Assembly: GCA_018268715.1 (NCBI GenBank) | Contig: JAFDVZ010000002.1 | Span: 367,632 to 431,631 of the forward strand | From: Acidobacteriota bacterium | Lineage (GTDB): Bacteria; Acidobacteriota; Terriglobia; Bryobacterales; Bryobacteraceae | Reading direction: 5' to 3' | DNA length: 64,000 nucleotides | Part shown: piece by piece, positions 26,652-35,908 of the stretch | Position numbering within the stretch: the stretch's first letter is position 1 | Layout of the letters: the number at the start of each line of letters is the position of its first letter | Notes under the pieces: model-generated | What the model was told of the DNA's origin: nothing | Database searches by the model: none | What the model saw: only the letters and a program-made list of their open reading frames with translations | Translations under genes and position numbers: made by a program

Positions 26652-26657
26652 ATGATA
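26652..26657 (-). promoter_or_regulatory. Candidate leaderless -10 (TATCAT) for the isochorismatase-like gene
   Basis: On the minus strand the hexamer ends 6 nt before the ATG at 26645. This predicts a transcript starting at about the start codon. Confidence 0.35.
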
Positions 26658-26674
26658 TGCTGATTAGAGATCGT

Positions 26675-26749
<75 letters not shown>

Positions 26750-26772
26750 ACCTTTCGCCAATATCCCTCCTC

Positions 26773-28518
26773 TTAGTTCTTTGTTGAAGCCGTCATGCGC
26801 GGGCTGCGGTAGGCGATCTTTCCGCCGACGATGGTGAGCAGTGGCTCGATGCGGCGGATCTCCTGCTCCGGGCAGGTGAAGAAGTCGCGGTCGATGACCA
26901 CGGCGTCGGCCAGTTTGCCGGTTTCGAGCGTGCCGCGGGTCTTCTCGGCGAATTGGATCCAGGCGGCGCCCGTGGTGTACATCTTCAGCGCCTGTTCGCG
27001 GGTGATGCGCTCGTCAGGGTAGAACTGGCCGCCGGTGCGGAGGCGGCGCGTGACGCACATCCATATATTAAAGAACGGGTTGAAGGGGTTCACCGCGCCG
27101 TTCTTGTCCCAGCCGATCATGTGGTCGCTGCCGCCCGCCACCGGGATGCCGGCGTCGAGGACGGAGCGGAGAGGGAAAAACCAGCGCATGTTGTCGATGC
27201 CGAAGACGCGTTCCAGGGCGGGGACGTCGTAGTAGAGCCAGTCAGGCTGGGCGTCCAGGGCGACACCCATGGTCTTCATGCGGCGGATGGCGTCCTGGCT
27301 GAGGAAGCTGCCGTGCATAACGTGATGGCGCATGGGGGCGATGGGCTTTTCGCGGTCCAGGCGTTCGAAGACGTCGAGCAGGGTGTCGATGGCGGCGCCG
27401 CCCTGGACATGGGCGGTGAGCTGCCAGCCCTTGCTCGAAGCGGCCCTATAAATGCGGTAGAGTTTTTCGGGGTCGACGAACAGGGTTCCGCGGGCGGCGG
27501 GGTCGGTCTGGCCGTAGAGCTGGCGGCCGAAGGGGCCGTAAGGCATGCGCTGGTAGGCGGTGCCGACGGATTGGCCGCCGTCGAGGGTGACCTTGAAGGT
27601 CCCGAACTTCAGCCAGTCGTCGCCCTGGTTGGTGGTCCAGCGGGAGGCGAGGATCTCCTTTTCCACCTGCTCGACGGGACGCTGGGCGTCGGGGCGCCAG
27701 GTGAGGACGACGCGGACGGGCAGGTTGCCGGCGGCGTGGAGCTTTTCGAAGAGGGCGACGTCGGGCTCGGTGACGAGACGGTCGCCAACGGAGGTGAGTC
27801 CGGCGGCGGCGTAGAGCTCGAGCATTTTGCTGAGGGCGCGGAGTTGGTCCTCGTCGGTGAAGGGGTCGGCTTTCTGGGCGCCTTTGAGGAGTTGGGAGGC
27901 GTTGCGGAGGATGCCGTTGGGCTCGCCGTCCGGTCCTTTGACGATTTCGCCACCGGGCGGGTTGGGGGTGTCGCGGGTGATGCCGCTGACGCGCAGGGCC
28001 ATGGAGTTGGCGGACCAGACGTAGCTGCCGTCGAAGGCGACCGGATGGTCGGGGGCGACGTCGAGGTCGGCGCGGGTGGGCATGCGCATTTCGGCCAGGC
28101 GGGGCGGAAGGGTGCGGGGGACGATGATCCACTCGCCCTTGGGGGTCTTGCGGGCGCGCTCGCGGATGAAGGCCTGGATGGACTGGATGCTGTCGAGCGG
28201 CGGGAGGGCGCCACGGTATTCGCTGAGACCGGCGCTCAAGGCGTGGACGTGGGCGTCGATCAGGCCGGGCAGCACCATCTTTCCGCCCAGATCGATCAGG
28301 CGGGTTTTAGGGCCGCGCTCGGCCTGGAGGACGGCGGCGGTCGGGCCGACGGCGGCGATGCGGCCGGCCTTGAAGGCGATGGCCTGGGCGGTGGGATGGG
28401 CAGGGTCGAGGGTGACGATCTTGCCGCCGTGCAGGATCAGGTCGGCGTCGGCGGCGAACAGGGCGCCGGTGAAGGCGGCGGTCGCGGTCGCGAGGAGGAG
28501 GGAGTGTCGGGTGGTCAT
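26773..28518 (-). CDS. Secreted amidohydrolase, YtcJ-like
   Basis: 581 residues from ATG 28518; an upstream start at 28611 would put 31 unrelated residues before the signal peptide [16 protein letters not shown]. It is an amidohydrolase-3 (YtcJ) family protein with the metal-binding [12 protein letters not shown], the segments [26 protein letters not shown] and GGSDHM, and the C-terminal [12 protein letters not shown] of the beta sandwich. Substrates in this family are mostly unknown amides or imines. It is divergent from the DUF255 gene, with starts about 35 bp apart. Confidence 0.88.
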   Translation of the reverse strand: MTTRHSLLLATATAAFTGALFAADADLILHGGKIVTLDPAHPTAQAIAFKAGRIAAVGPTAAVLQAERGPKTRLIDLGGKMVLPGLIDAHVHALSAGLSEYRGALPPLDSIQSIQAFIRERARKTPKGEWIIVPRTLPPRLAEMRMPTRADLDVAPDHPVAFDGSYVWSANSMALRVSGITRDTPNPPGGEIVKGPDGEPNGILRNASQLLKGAQKADPFTDEDQLRALSKMLELYAAAGLTSVGDRLVTEPDVALFEKLHAAGNLPVRVVLTWRPDAQRPVEQVEKEILASRWTTNQGDDWLKFGTFKVTLDGGQSVGTAYQRMPYGPFGRQLYGQTDPAARGTLFVDPEKLYRIYRAASSKGWQLTAHVQGGAAIDTLLDVFERLDREKPIAPMRHHVMHGSFLSQDAIRRMKTMGVALDAQPDWLYYDVPALERVFGIDNMRWFFPLRSVLDAGIPVAGGSDHMIGWDKNGAVNPFNPFFNIWMCVTRRLRTGGQFYPDERITREQALKMYTTGAAWIQFAEKTRGTLETGKLADAVVIDRDFFTCPEQEIRRIEPLLTIVGGKIAYRSPRMTASTKN

Positions 28519-28540
28519 TCGATTCGCAAGGCCTGCCCCC

Positions 28541-28546
28541 CATAAT
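28541..28546 (+). promoter_or_regulatory. Candidate leaderless -10 (CATAAT) for the DUF255 gene
   Basis: CATAAT ends 7 nt before GTG 28554, which gives the family-typical N-terminus [14 protein letters not shown]. The upstream GTG at 28548 would leave only one base after the hexamer. No Shine-Dalgarno is visible. Confidence 0.45.
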
Positions 28547-28553
28547 AGTGAAA

Positions 28554-30626
28554 GTGCATACGAACCGTCTGGCGCGCGAGAAGAGCCCGTACCTGCTGCA
28601 ACATGCGGCAAATCCGGTGGACTGGTATCCCTGGGGGGCGGAGGCGTTTGAGAAGGCCCGCACGGAGGATAAGCCGATCTTCCTGTCGGTGGGCTATTCC
28701 ACCTGCCATTGGTGCCACGTGATGGAGCGGGAATCGTTCGAAAACGAGCGGATCGCGGCGCTGCTGAACCAGCATTTCGTGCCGGTGAAGGTGGATCGCG
28801 AGGAGCGGCCGGACGTCGACCGGATCTACATGCTGTTCGTGCAGGCGAGCACCGGCTCGGGCGGGTGGCCGATGTCGGTGTTCATGACGCCGGAGCTGAA
28901 GCCGTTCTTCGGCGGGACGTACTTTCCGCCGGATAACCGGTATGGGCGGCCGGGGTTTGCGACCGTGCTGGAGCGGTTGGCCGAGGCTTGGGCGAACGAC
29001 CGGGCGCGCATCGAGGAATCGAGCGCGGCGGTGACGGTGCAACTGGCGGGTCATGCGGCGAGCGGGCGCGGGCAGGGCCAGGTGGACGCGGCGGCGCTGG
29101 ACGCGGCGTTCCACGTGTTCCGGCGCAATTTCGATAAACGGCTGGGCGGGTTCGGCGGGGCGCCGAAGTTTCCGCGGCCGGTGGTCCACAATTTCCTGCT
29201 GCGGTATTACAGGCGGACGGGGAATGACGATGCGCTCCAGATGACGCTGACGACCCTGCGCGAGATGGCCAAGGGCGGGATGAACGATCAGGTGGGCGGT
29301 GGGTTCCATCGCTACTCGGTGGATGAGCGCTGGTTTGTGCCGCACTTCGAAAAGATGCTGTACGACCAGGCGCAGTTGGCCGTTTCCTACCTGGAGGCCT
29401 ACCAAATCACACGGGAGGAGACGTTCGCCCAGACGGCGCGCGACATCTTCGAGTACGTGCTGCGAGACCTGACGCATCCGGAGGGCGGGTTCTTTTCGGC
29501 CGAGGACGCCGATAGCGTCGTGGATCCGGCCGAGCCTCGGGTGAAGGGTGAGGGCGCGTTCTACATCTGGTCCGATGACGAGTTGGCGCGGCTGCTGGAT
29601 GCGCGGACGCTCGCCGTCGTGCGGCGGCATTACGGGGTCGAGCGGGACGGCAATGTCGAGCACGACCCGCATGGGGAGTTTCACGGGCGGAACATCCCTT
29701 ATCGAGCGGCGGCGCTTCGGACCGATGAGGAGCGGGAGGCGGTGGCGGCGGCCCGGCGGGTGCTGCTCGAGGCGCGGTCGAAGCGGGTGCGTCCGCATCT
29801 GGACGATAAGGTCCTGACGGCGTGGAATGCGTTGATGATCTCGGCCTTCGCCAAGGGGGCGCAGGTGCTGGGCGAGGAGCGGTATGCCCAGGCCGCCCGG
29901 CGGGCGATGGATTTCGTGCTGCGACGGCTGTTCCAACCGGAGACGGCGACGCTGCTGCGGCGGTTTCGGGAGGGCGAGGCGGCGATCCCGGGGTTCCTGG
30001 ACGACTACGCGTTTCTTGTCGTGGCGCTCATCGACTTGTATGAGACGCAGTTTGAGACCTACCACCTGGAGCTGGCGGCGCAGTTGGCCGGGCGCATGAT
30101 CGAGCTGTTCGAGGACGGGGAGTCGGGCGGGTTTTTCAGTACGGCGGAGGACGATGCGGACCTGATTCTGCGCATGCAGGACGATCACGACGGGGCGGAG
30201 CCTTCGGGCAATTCGATGGCGGCGATGGGGCTGCTGCGGCTGGCGCATACCACCGGGCGGGAGGACTTCCGGCGGGCGGCGGAGCGGACGCTCGAGTGTT
30301 TCACGGGGCGGTCGGCGGCGATGGGGAGCGCGATGCCGCAGATGCTGGCGGCGGCGGGGGCGTGGCTCGATGGGCCTCGGCAGATCGTGGTGGCGGGGGA
30401 GCGGGGCGAGACGGCGGCGATGCTCGGGGCGATTCGGCGGCGGTTTCTGCCGGAAACGGCGGTGTTCGCCGTGGATGGCGCGGCGCGGGAGACGTTGGCG
30501 GCGGTGAACCCGGTTTTCGCCGAAATGAAGCCGGTTAACGGCTTGGCGGCGGCCTATGTGTGCGAGAATTTCGCCTGCCGGCTGCCGGTGACGGAGGTGT
30601 CGAAACTGACCGAATTGCTACAATGA
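28554..30626 (+). CDS. DUF255 thioredoxin-fold / glycosidase-like protein (YyaL family)
   Basis: 690 residues from GTG 28554 (692 from GTG 28548). The N-terminal thioredoxin-like DUF255 domain has [10 protein letters not shown] with a CxxC pair, [15 protein letters not shown] and NPVDWYPWG. The rest is an (alpha/alpha)6 barrel resembling N-acylglucosamine epimerases ([38 protein letters not shown]). It is the bacterial counterpart of human SPATA20, and the activity is not established. No signal peptide is seen. Tpx follows 34 bp downstream on the same strand, which fits a loose redox theme. Confidence 0.9.
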   Translation: MHTNRLAREKSPYLLQHAANPVDWYPWGAEAFEKARTEDKPIFLSVGYSTCHWCHVMERESFENERIAALLNQHFVPVKVDREERPDVDRIYMLFVQASTGSGGWPMSVFMTPELKPFFGGTYFPPDNRYGRPGFATVLERLAEAWANDRARIEESSAAVTVQLAGHAASGRGQGQVDAAALDAAFHVFRRNFDKRLGGFGGAPKFPRPVVHNFLLRYYRRTGNDDALQMTLTTLREMAKGGMNDQVGGGFHRYSVDERWFVPHFEKMLYDQAQLAVSYLEAYQITREETFAQTARDIFEYVLRDLTHPEGGFFSAEDADSVVDPAEPRVKGEGAFYIWSDDELARLLDARTLAVVRRHYGVERDGNVEHDPHGEFHGRNIPYRAAALRTDEEREAVAAARRVLLEARSKRVRPHLDDKVLTAWNALMISAFAKGAQVLGEERYAQAARRAMDFVLRRLFQPETATLLRRFREGEAAIPGFLDDYAFLVVALIDLYETQFETYHLELAAQLAGRMIELFEDGESGGFFSTAEDDADLILRMQDDHDGAEPSGNSMAAMGLLRLAHTTGREDFRRAAERTLECFTGRSAAMGSAMPQMLAAAGAWLDGPRQIVVAGERGETAAMLGAIRRRFLPETAVFAVDGAARETLAAVNPVFAEMKPVNGLAAAYVCENFACRLPVTEVSKLTELLQ

Positions 30627-30660
30627 GCACGCAGGCAATCTGTCAAAAAAGGAGATTTCG

Positions 30661-31170
30661 ATGGAGAGACCAGGCGCCACTACTTTAAAAGGCAATCCTC
30701 TCACTCTGGTGGGTCCGGAATTAAAAGCCGGCGATCCAGCGCCCGATTTCGAAGTCGTCGATAAGACTCTGCAACCCGTCACGCTCCAGTCAACCGGCGA
30801 AAGCGTGCGGATCTTCAGCGTCGTGCCGTCGCTCGATACGCCCGTATGCGACATGCAGACCAAGCGTTTCAACGAGGAGGCGGCGAAGCTTCCCAACATC
30901 AAGATTTACAACGTCAGCATGGATCTTCCGTTCGCGCAGTCGCGGTGGTGCGGAGCGTTCGGCGTCGATAACGTGAAGATGCTGTCGGATCATCGCGCCG
31001 GCTCGTTCGGTTCGAGCTACGGGACGTTGATCAAGGAATTGCGGATCGAAAGCCGCGCGATTTTCGTGGTCGATTCGCAGGGAAAACTGGCGCACGTCGA
31101 ATACGTGAAGGAAGTCGCCGATCATCCGAATTACGAGGCGGCGCTCGCGGCGGCGAAGTCGGCCAGCTAG
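30661..31170 (+). CDS. tpx: Thiol peroxidase Tpx (atypical 2-Cys peroxiredoxin)
   Basis: 169 residues, the usual length. The Tpx signature PSLDTPVCD holds peroxidatic Cys63, and Cys97 (SRWCGAF) is the resolving Cys, matching the E. coli spacing. FGSSYGTLIKEL and RAIFVVDSQGKLAHVEYV are family-typical. It reduces hydrogen and alkyl peroxides using thioredoxin. A strong AAGGAGA precedes the ATG by six nt. A 13-bp hairpin lies just after the stop. Confidence 0.95.
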   Translation: MERPGATTLKGNPLTLVGPELKAGDPAPDFEVVDKTLQPVTLQSTGESVRIFSVVPSLDTPVCDMQTKRFNEEAAKLPNIKIYNVSMDLPFAQSRWCGAFGVDNVKMLSDHRAGSFGSSYGTLIKELRIESRAIFVVDSQGKLAHVEYVKEVADHPNYEAALAAAKSAS

Positions 31171-31183
31171 TTTGGTGGAAGCG

Positions 31184-31213
31184 GCGTGGGGCGGACCGAA
31201 GTCCGCCCTACGC
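31184..31213. terminator. 13-bp stem hairpin with CGAA loop between tpx and the DUF2007 gene
   Basis: Arms 31184-31196 and 31201-31213 pair over 13 bp with one G-T wobble, around a CGAA tetraloop. The right arm includes the stop codon of the convergent DUF2007 gene. There is no T-tract on either side. It may be a bidirectional terminator, or one copy of a dispersed palindromic repeat. Confidence 0.45.
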
Positions 31214-31690
31214 TTCGGCGGATTCCGCGCCCGCGGCTTCCGCTTCCGTAATCAACTTCCTCGCATCGTCGGCCTGTTCCTTGGCCACCTGAACCTCAAA
31301 CGACAGATTCGGCAACACGGAGTCGCCTACCAGGATGGCCGCGATGCCGGCGGATTCGAGCATGCTTTTCACCGCCAGAGCCTCCATTTCGGCGTTGGTG
31401 GAGGAGTGGGACCGGAAAATGGTCTCCGCGTCGAAGGCGGGCGAGGCGCTCACGTCGGCGAGGTCGGCTTCGGGAAGTCGGGCTTCATTCACGAGAGCCT
31501 CGGCCCGGGCGGCGTCGGCCGCGGGCACTTGCACCTCCCAGGCGCCGGACGGCACGCCGGGGGCGCTGTCGTCCAGTACGACGGCGGCGATCTCCTGGGA
31601 CGCGAGCAAATCCTTGATTGCCCGGGCGTCCTCTTCGGCATCTTGGTCCGCGCTGCGGAATACGTTCACCATTTCTGCGTCGGCTGCCAT
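31208..31690 (-). CDS. Tandem DUF2007-like protein
   Basis: 160 residues from ATG 31690; a GTG at 31837 would extend it into the start of the divergent gene. Two DUF2007 (putative signal-transducing) units are seen: VNVFRSADQDAEEDARAIKD at about 7-80 and ETIFRSHSSTNAEMEALAVK at about 90-150. Each begins with an FRS strand followed by a helix, then a GIAA/EIAA strand. The acidic C-terminus is EAEAAGAESAEA. The function is unknown. TATGCT six nt before the start may be a leaderless -10. Confidence 0.7.
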   Translation of the reverse strand: MAADAEMVNVFRSADQDAEEDARAIKDLLASQEIAAVVLDDSAPGVPSGAWEVQVPAADAARAEALVNEARLPEADLADVSASPAFDAETIFRSHSSTNAEMEALAVKSMLESAGIAAILVGDSVLPNLSFEVQVAKEQADDARKLITEAEAAGAESAEA

Positions 31691-31730
31691 GCTTAGAGCA
31701 TAACGCCCTTGGAGTGGTATGGTGACTGTC

Positions 31731-32831
31731 ATGTTACGATCGCCGCTTGTGTTGCTGCTGGCCCCGGCCTTTCTGTTCGCCTCCGATGCCGGGAAGGACT
31801 GGGGCGTCGAGCGGCGTTGGTACAACGATCCTGTCACCGGAGTGCGCGTTCAGGAGATCACCGCTCCGAGTGTGGCGGCGGACAACCTCTACTTCCACTT
31901 TTCGAACTTCACGGCCGATAACCGCTACCTGCTGTTCACCTCCGACCGGACCGGTTCGCGGCAGTTGTATCGCATGGAGGTGGAAACCGGGCGGATCGTG
32001 CAGCTTACCGACGATCCGGCGATTCTGGCGAGCACCGCCTGCCCCGACCCGCGCGACGGGCGAACGGCGTATGTGATGCGTGGGCCGGAGGTGTTGGCGC
32101 TCGATGTGGCGACCGGCCGGTCTCGCACGGTGGGGGCCGTTCCGAAGCCGTATGTGGGCGGATTCCAGCAGCCGACGGTAAGTAATGATGGCGCCTCGAT
32201 TGCTGTGACAAAGCAGCGGGACGAGCGGACCTGGGAGATCGGGCTGATGAGCCTGGCTACGGGCGCTTATCGGACCGTGTTGACCGAGGGCTTCCGGATC
32301 GGGCATGTGCAGCATAGCCCGACCGACCCGGTGATCTTTTATGTATGGGAGACAGGAGGGTACGCGCCGCAACGGTCCTGGCTGGTGAATGACGACGGGT
32401 CGGGGAATCGGCCGTTTTATGCTCCGGTGGATCCGAAGAAGTGGGTCACGCCGCTGAAGGAGTGGCTGACGCACGAGGCCTGGGTGCAGGGAACCGGGCA
32501 GATGACGATGGTGAACGACAAGGTCGGCGTCATGCTGGTGGAAAAGGACGGGGCTGCGCGGGTGGCTCGGGCCGGCGCCTACTGGCACGCGGCGGCGCGT
32601 CCGGACGGGAAGTTCATCGCGATCGACGATGCGGAGGGCAACATCTGGATCGCCGAGACGGCTAGCGGGTCGGTGCGGCTGTTGGCTACCGGCATCCGCG
32701 ATAAGGTGCGGGTGCATGGGCACCTGTCGTTTGATCGGAACGGGCGGTATATTCAGTTCCACACGGGGCGCACCCGGGAGACGGTGGCGCTGATCGACCT
32801 GGACGATCCGACGGTTCGCGGCAACCGCTAG
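31731..32831 (+). CDS. Secreted beta-propeller, oligogalacturonate lyase (PL22)-like
   Basis: 366 residues from ATG 31731; ATG 31719 is an alternative. A signal peptide (LVLLLAPAFLFASDA) precedes a seven-bladed propeller. PL22-like segments are HFSNFTADNRYLLFTSDRTG, RIGHVQHSPTDPVIFYVWE and LKEWLTHEAWVQGTGQM, in which the His and Gln residues resemble the manganese ligands of oligogalacturonate lyase. It would split unsaturated pectin fragments, but a generic WD40-like TolB propeller cannot be ruled out. YtxH follows after 18 bp. Confidence 0.7.
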   Translation: MLRSPLVLLLAPAFLFASDAGKDWGVERRWYNDPVTGVRVQEITAPSVAADNLYFHFSNFTADNRYLLFTSDRTGSRQLYRMEVETGRIVQLTDDPAILASTACPDPRDGRTAYVMRGPEVLALDVATGRSRTVGAVPKPYVGGFQQPTVSNDGASIAVTKQRDERTWEIGLMSLATGAYRTVLTEGFRIGHVQHSPTDPVIFYVWETGGYAPQRSWLVNDDGSGNRPFYAPVDPKKWVTPLKEWLTHEAWVQGTGQMTMVNDKVGVMLVEKDGAARVARAGAYWHAAARPDGKFIAIDDAEGNIWIAETASGSVRLLATGIRDKVRVHGHLSFDRNGRYIQFHTGRTRETVALIDLDDPTVRGNR

Positions 32832-32849
32832 AATGGCATGGGAGGAATT

Positions 32850-33161
32850 ATGGCGGAAGATCAAGCATACGGCGAGAAGCTGATTTGGTTCGTGGCTGGC
32901 GCGGCGATCGGCGCGGCTGTGGCGCTGTTGTACGCTCCGGCTTCGGGCTCGGACACGCGCGAGTATCTCGGCAAAAAGACTCGCGAAGGGCGCGATGCGC
33001 TGGCCGAATCGAGCAAGGAAATGTACGAGCGCGGCCGCGAATTGTACGATCGTGGACGCAAAATGGCCGATGATGCGGCCGAATTGCTGGAGCGGGGCCG
33101 CAATATCGTCGAAAAGGCCGCTGAGAACGCGAGCGAGACCGTTTCCGACGCGCTGAGCTAA
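32850..33161 (+). CDS. YtxH-domain membrane-anchored protein
   Basis: 103 residues from ATG 32850, chosen because GGAGGA sits just upstream and overlaps the alternative ATG 32838. One transmembrane helix (LIWFVAGAAIGAAVALLYAP) carries the YtxH signature AxxLLxAPxSGxxTR. A long charged coiled coil follows (KKTREGRDALAESSKEMYER). Such proteins are general stress-associated envelope proteins of unknown action. It lies between the propeller gene and the permease on the same strand. Confidence 0.88.
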   Translation: MAEDQAYGEKLIWFVAGAAIGAAVALLYAPASGSDTREYLGKKTREGRDALAESSKEMYERGRELYDRGRKMADDAAELLERGRNIVEKAAENASETVSDALS

Positions 33162-33174
33162 ACACCGGCGGCGC

Positions 33175-35538
33175 ATGCGGCAATTGATCCGTTCGTTGGG
33201 ACGGGCTCGAGGCGCGCCGTTGTTCATTGTCGCGATCCTGGCGGCGAGCATCGGCGCGAATACCGCTGTGTTCACGCTGGTGGATCGCGTGCTGCTGCGG
33301 CCTTTCTCCTTCCCGAACCTCCCGCGCCTGGTGGAAATCACCGGGATCGCGCCGGAGGAGTTCGAGACGTGGCGCGCGCGCGTGCCCTCCTTCGAACGCT
33401 CGTCGTTCTGGCGGATCGACCGGGTGCTGCTGAGCGGCGTGGAACAACCGGAGAACCTGAGCGCCTTCGACGTGGGCCCGGGGCTGTTCGACACGCTTGG
33501 CGTACGGGCCCGTTTGGGACGCACGTTTCTCGAACGGGATCACCGGCCCGGGTCGCCGCCGGTGGTCGTGATCGGGGATCGGCTGTGGAAGCAGTCGTTT
33601 CACAGCGATCCGTCGATTGTCGGCCGCGAGATTCTGCTCGACGGCAAGGGCTACACGGTGGTGGGCGTCATGGGGCCGGATTTCGTCTTCACGAGCCCGA
33701 AAGAGGCGCTTTGGCTGCCTGTGACCGTTCCGCTGGCGGCGGAATCGGGCCTGAGGCGGCACTTCAGCGGGGTGGCTCTGCTGGCCGGGGGCGCGGATCC
33801 CGGGACGGCTCGGCGCGAGTTCAGCGCGGTGGCAAACTCAAGCGCCAGGCCGCCGGGCGTCGTGGCCGGCTGGAATGGCGAGGTGCGGCCGTTCGCCGAG
33901 CAGTTCGCCAAATCCTACAGAACCGCGTTGTGGACCTGCCAGGCGGCGGTGGGCCTGGTGCTGCTCATTGCGTGCGCCAATGCGGGTGGCCTGCTGCTGG
34001 CTCGCAATGTCGCGCGCACTCGCGAGTTCGCGGTGAGGGCCGCGCTGGGGGCGGGTCGCGGGCGCATCGTGGGCCGCATTGTGGCGGAATCCGCGCTGCT
34101 GGCCGGTGCGGCGGCCGCCCTGGCCGTACCGGTGGCTGTCCTGCTGTTGAAAACCTTCCTCTCGATTTGGCCGATCCAGGGCGCCGTGGATCCATCGGGC
34201 GTGACGCTGTCGGCGGTTGCGTTCCTGGTTGCGGCCGGAGGAGCGTTGGTCGCGGCCCTGCTGTGCTCGGTGGCGCCGTGCGTGCAAGTGCTGCGGACGG
34301 ACCTGGCCGATGCGCTGAAGTCCAACGCCGCGGCGATCTCGCGGTCCGGGCGGCTGGGCTCCTGGACGGTGGCGGCCGAAGCGGCGCTGGCGATGATCCT
34401 GGCGGCTGGCGCGGGGCTCATGTTGGCGAGCCTGCACAATCTGCTGTCGGTGCGGCTCGGCTTCGAGCCCGAGCATGTGCTGACGGCGAGGATCGGGATC
34501 CCGGCCGGCCTTGCGACGTTGGCGGAGAAATCGACCTACTATGACCGGCTGATCGCGGCGACGCACGCGATTCCGGGCGTGCAATCGGCGGCCGTGGTGA
34601 CGCTGATGCCGTTCGGCGGATTTGTGGCGAGCACCGGGTTGACGGCGGAAGGTCGGGAGCGCGGTCAATCGGAGAAGGACTCTGACCTGCTGGTTCAAAT
34701 GCGGTCGGTGAGTCCGGAGTATTTCCGAACGGTGGGGGTTCGGATGCTCGCCGGGCGCGCGTTCGACGATCGCGATGGGCTGGGCGCGCCGGCCGTGACG
34801 ATGGTGAATCGGACGCTCGCGATGCGGTTCTGGGGGCGGACTGACGTGACCGGCATGCGGCTTTCGACCGACTCTCATCCGGGACCCGGCGATTGGCGGA
34901 CGGTGGTGGGAGTGGTTGAGGATTCCAGGGACCGTTCCCTGACCGCGTCGCAGGCGTGCGAGCTGTACTTTCCCTACACGCAGAATTTGATGGGCGCGCA
35001 GGTGGCGTCGCTGGTGTTGAGAACGTCGCCGCCGCCGCTCGCGATCGGTCTGGCGCTGGCTCGGGCGGTTCACGAGGTGAATCCGGACCAGCCGGTTTCC
35101 GAAGTGAAGGCGATGGACGCGCTGGTGCGGGAAGCGTCGGCGCAGCCCAGGTTCCACACGTCGCTGTTGGCGGCGTTCGCTGGATTTGCGTTGTTGCTTG
35201 CGGCGAGCGGGGTGTTCGCCGTGGCGGCCTATTCGACCGCGCAGCGACGGGGAGAGATCGCCATACGGTCGGCGCTGGGCGCTCAGCCGGCGGAGTTGTT
35301 CCGCTGGACGCTGGCGCGGAACCTGAAGCCCGTGGCGTGGGGTTGCCTGGCGGGATTGATCGGCGCGCTGTGGGCGGCCAAGCTGCTGGCGGCGGAGTTG
35401 GTGACGGTTTCCGCGTCGGATCCGGCGGTTCTGTTGGGCGCGGCGTCGATTCTCGCGGCGATTGCGCTTACCGGGGCTCTCGGTCCGGCGATCGGCGCGG
35501 CCCGCACCTCTCCATCAGGCATTCCGCGAGCTGAATGA
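33175..35538 (+). CDS. Orphan MacB/FtsX-type ABC permease (ADOP family)
   Basis: 787 residues. A first transmembrane helix (FIVAILAASIGANTAVFTLVD) is followed by a MacB-like periplasmic domain, an FtsX domain (about 255-400, three helices), a second periplasmic domain and a second FtsX domain at the C-terminus (FAVAAYSTAQRRGEIAIRSALGA). This duplicated layout without an adjacent ATPase is the acidobacterial duplicated orphan permease. It may export peptides or lipoproteins, or couple to a shared MacB-like ATPase elsewhere. The substrate is unknown. Confidence 0.88.
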   Translation: MRQLIRSLGRARGAPLFIVAILAASIGANTAVFTLVDRVLLRPFSFPNLPRLVEITGIAPEEFETWRARVPSFERSSFWRIDRVLLSGVEQPENLSAFDVGPGLFDTLGVRARLGRTFLERDHRPGSPPVVVIGDRLWKQSFHSDPSIVGREILLDGKGYTVVGVMGPDFVFTSPKEALWLPVTVPLAAESGLRRHFSGVALLAGGADPGTARREFSAVANSSARPPGVVAGWNGEVRPFAEQFAKSYRTALWTCQAAVGLVLLIACANAGGLLLARNVARTREFAVRAALGAGRGRIVGRIVAESALLAGAAAALAVPVAVLLLKTFLSIWPIQGAVDPSGVTLSAVAFLVAAGGALVAALLCSVAPCVQVLRTDLADALKSNAAAISRSGRLGSWTVAAEAALAMILAAGAGLMLASLHNLLSVRLGFEPEHVLTARIGIPAGLATLAEKSTYYDRLIAATHAIPGVQSAAVVTLMPFGGFVASTGLTAEGRERGQSEKDSDLLVQMRSVSPEYFRTVGVRMLAGRAFDDRDGLGAPAVTMVNRTLAMRFWGRTDVTGMRLSTDSHPGPGDWRTVVGVVEDSRDRSLTASQACELYFPYTQNLMGAQVASLVLRTSPPPLAIGLALARAVHEVNPDQPVSEVKAMDALVREASAQPRFHTSLLAAFAGFALLLAASGVFAVAAYSTAQRRGEIAIRSALGAQPAELFRWTLARNLKPVAWGCLAGLIGALWAAKLLAAELVTVSASDPAVLLGAASILAAIALTGALGPAIGAARTSPSGIPRAE

Positions 35539-35598
35539 TTGGACCCCGGCGGCCTACCGGCCATGCCGAAATCGCGTGCAAACCGCCAGTTTTGGATC

Positions 35599-35604
35599 TA
35601 TAAT
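35599..35604 (+). promoter_or_regulatory. Candidate -10 box (TATAAT) for the small membrane protein
   Basis: A perfect TATAAT lies 52 nt before the ATG at 35657, followed by a leader with a strong Shine-Dalgarno. The -35 region (GTGCAA, 17-nt spacing) is weak. Confidence 0.55.
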
Positions 35605-35656
35605 TCATCCAGTTCAGGCTCGCTTCATACCGGCTTTGCAGGACAAGGAGGACTCC

Positions 35657-35803
35657 ATGTTCGACAGCCTCGACGATCAGATGAAGAAGGATCTTGACAA
35701 GCAGACCACCACCAAGCAGCGGGTCATGCTATGGGTTGCCGTCGCGGCAGCCTCGGTTCTTGTTTTCGGCGGACTGTACCTCGGCGTACGCCTCATCGGC
35801 TAG
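35657..35803 (+). CDS. 48-residue single-helix membrane protein
   Basis: An ATG with AAGGAGG about seven nt upstream and its own TATAAT promoter. The sequence MFDSLDDQMKKDLDKQTTTK is soluble and charged; it is followed by a transmembrane helix (VMLWVAVAAASVLVFGGLYL) and a short tail. The architecture is that of a small tail-anchored inner-membrane protein. No family is recognised. It stands alone between the permease and the convergent glucosaminidase-like gene. Confidence 0.75.
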   Translation: MFDSLDDQMKKDLDKQTTTKQRVMLWVAVAAASVLVFGGLYLGVRLIG

Positions 35804-35841
35804 GCCGGGTCTGCCCGCCTGACTTCCAACACAGACCTTTG

Positions 35842-35854
35842 CGGAACAGTTCCG
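35842..35854. repeat. Palindrome CGGAAC-A-GTTCCG
   Basis: A perfect 6-bp inverted repeat with a 1-bp centre in the convergent intergenic space (35804-35908). It lies 36 bp from a second inverted repeat at 35890. Confidence 0.4.
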
Positions 35855-35889
35855 TTTCGGGATCGGACAGCGATTTTGCGGGGAGCGGT

Positions 35890-35908
35890 CCGTCCCGGAA
35901 TGGGACGG
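35890..35908. terminator. Inverted repeat CCGTCCC-GGAAT-GGGACGG
   Basis: A perfect 7-bp stem with a 5-nt loop directly against the stop codon of the minus-strand gene at 35909. It has no T-tract. It could be a terminator-like or RNA-stabilising hairpin between convergent genes, or a protein-binding palindrome. Confidence 0.4.

Noticed and set aside
28515-30248. Long antisense frame over the DUF255 gene
   Set aside because: Arg/Pro/His-rich composition and no motif, while the sense strand encodes a clear family member.
31734-33524. Nearly 600-codon antisense frame across three plus-strand genes
   Set aside because: It spans three well-supported genes and their gaps, has a shadow-type composition and no ribosome site.
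35864-35881. Possible sigma-54 promoter (GG...TTTTGC)
   Set aside because: The GG to GC spacing is 11, not 10, and it would read into the antisense side of the next gene.
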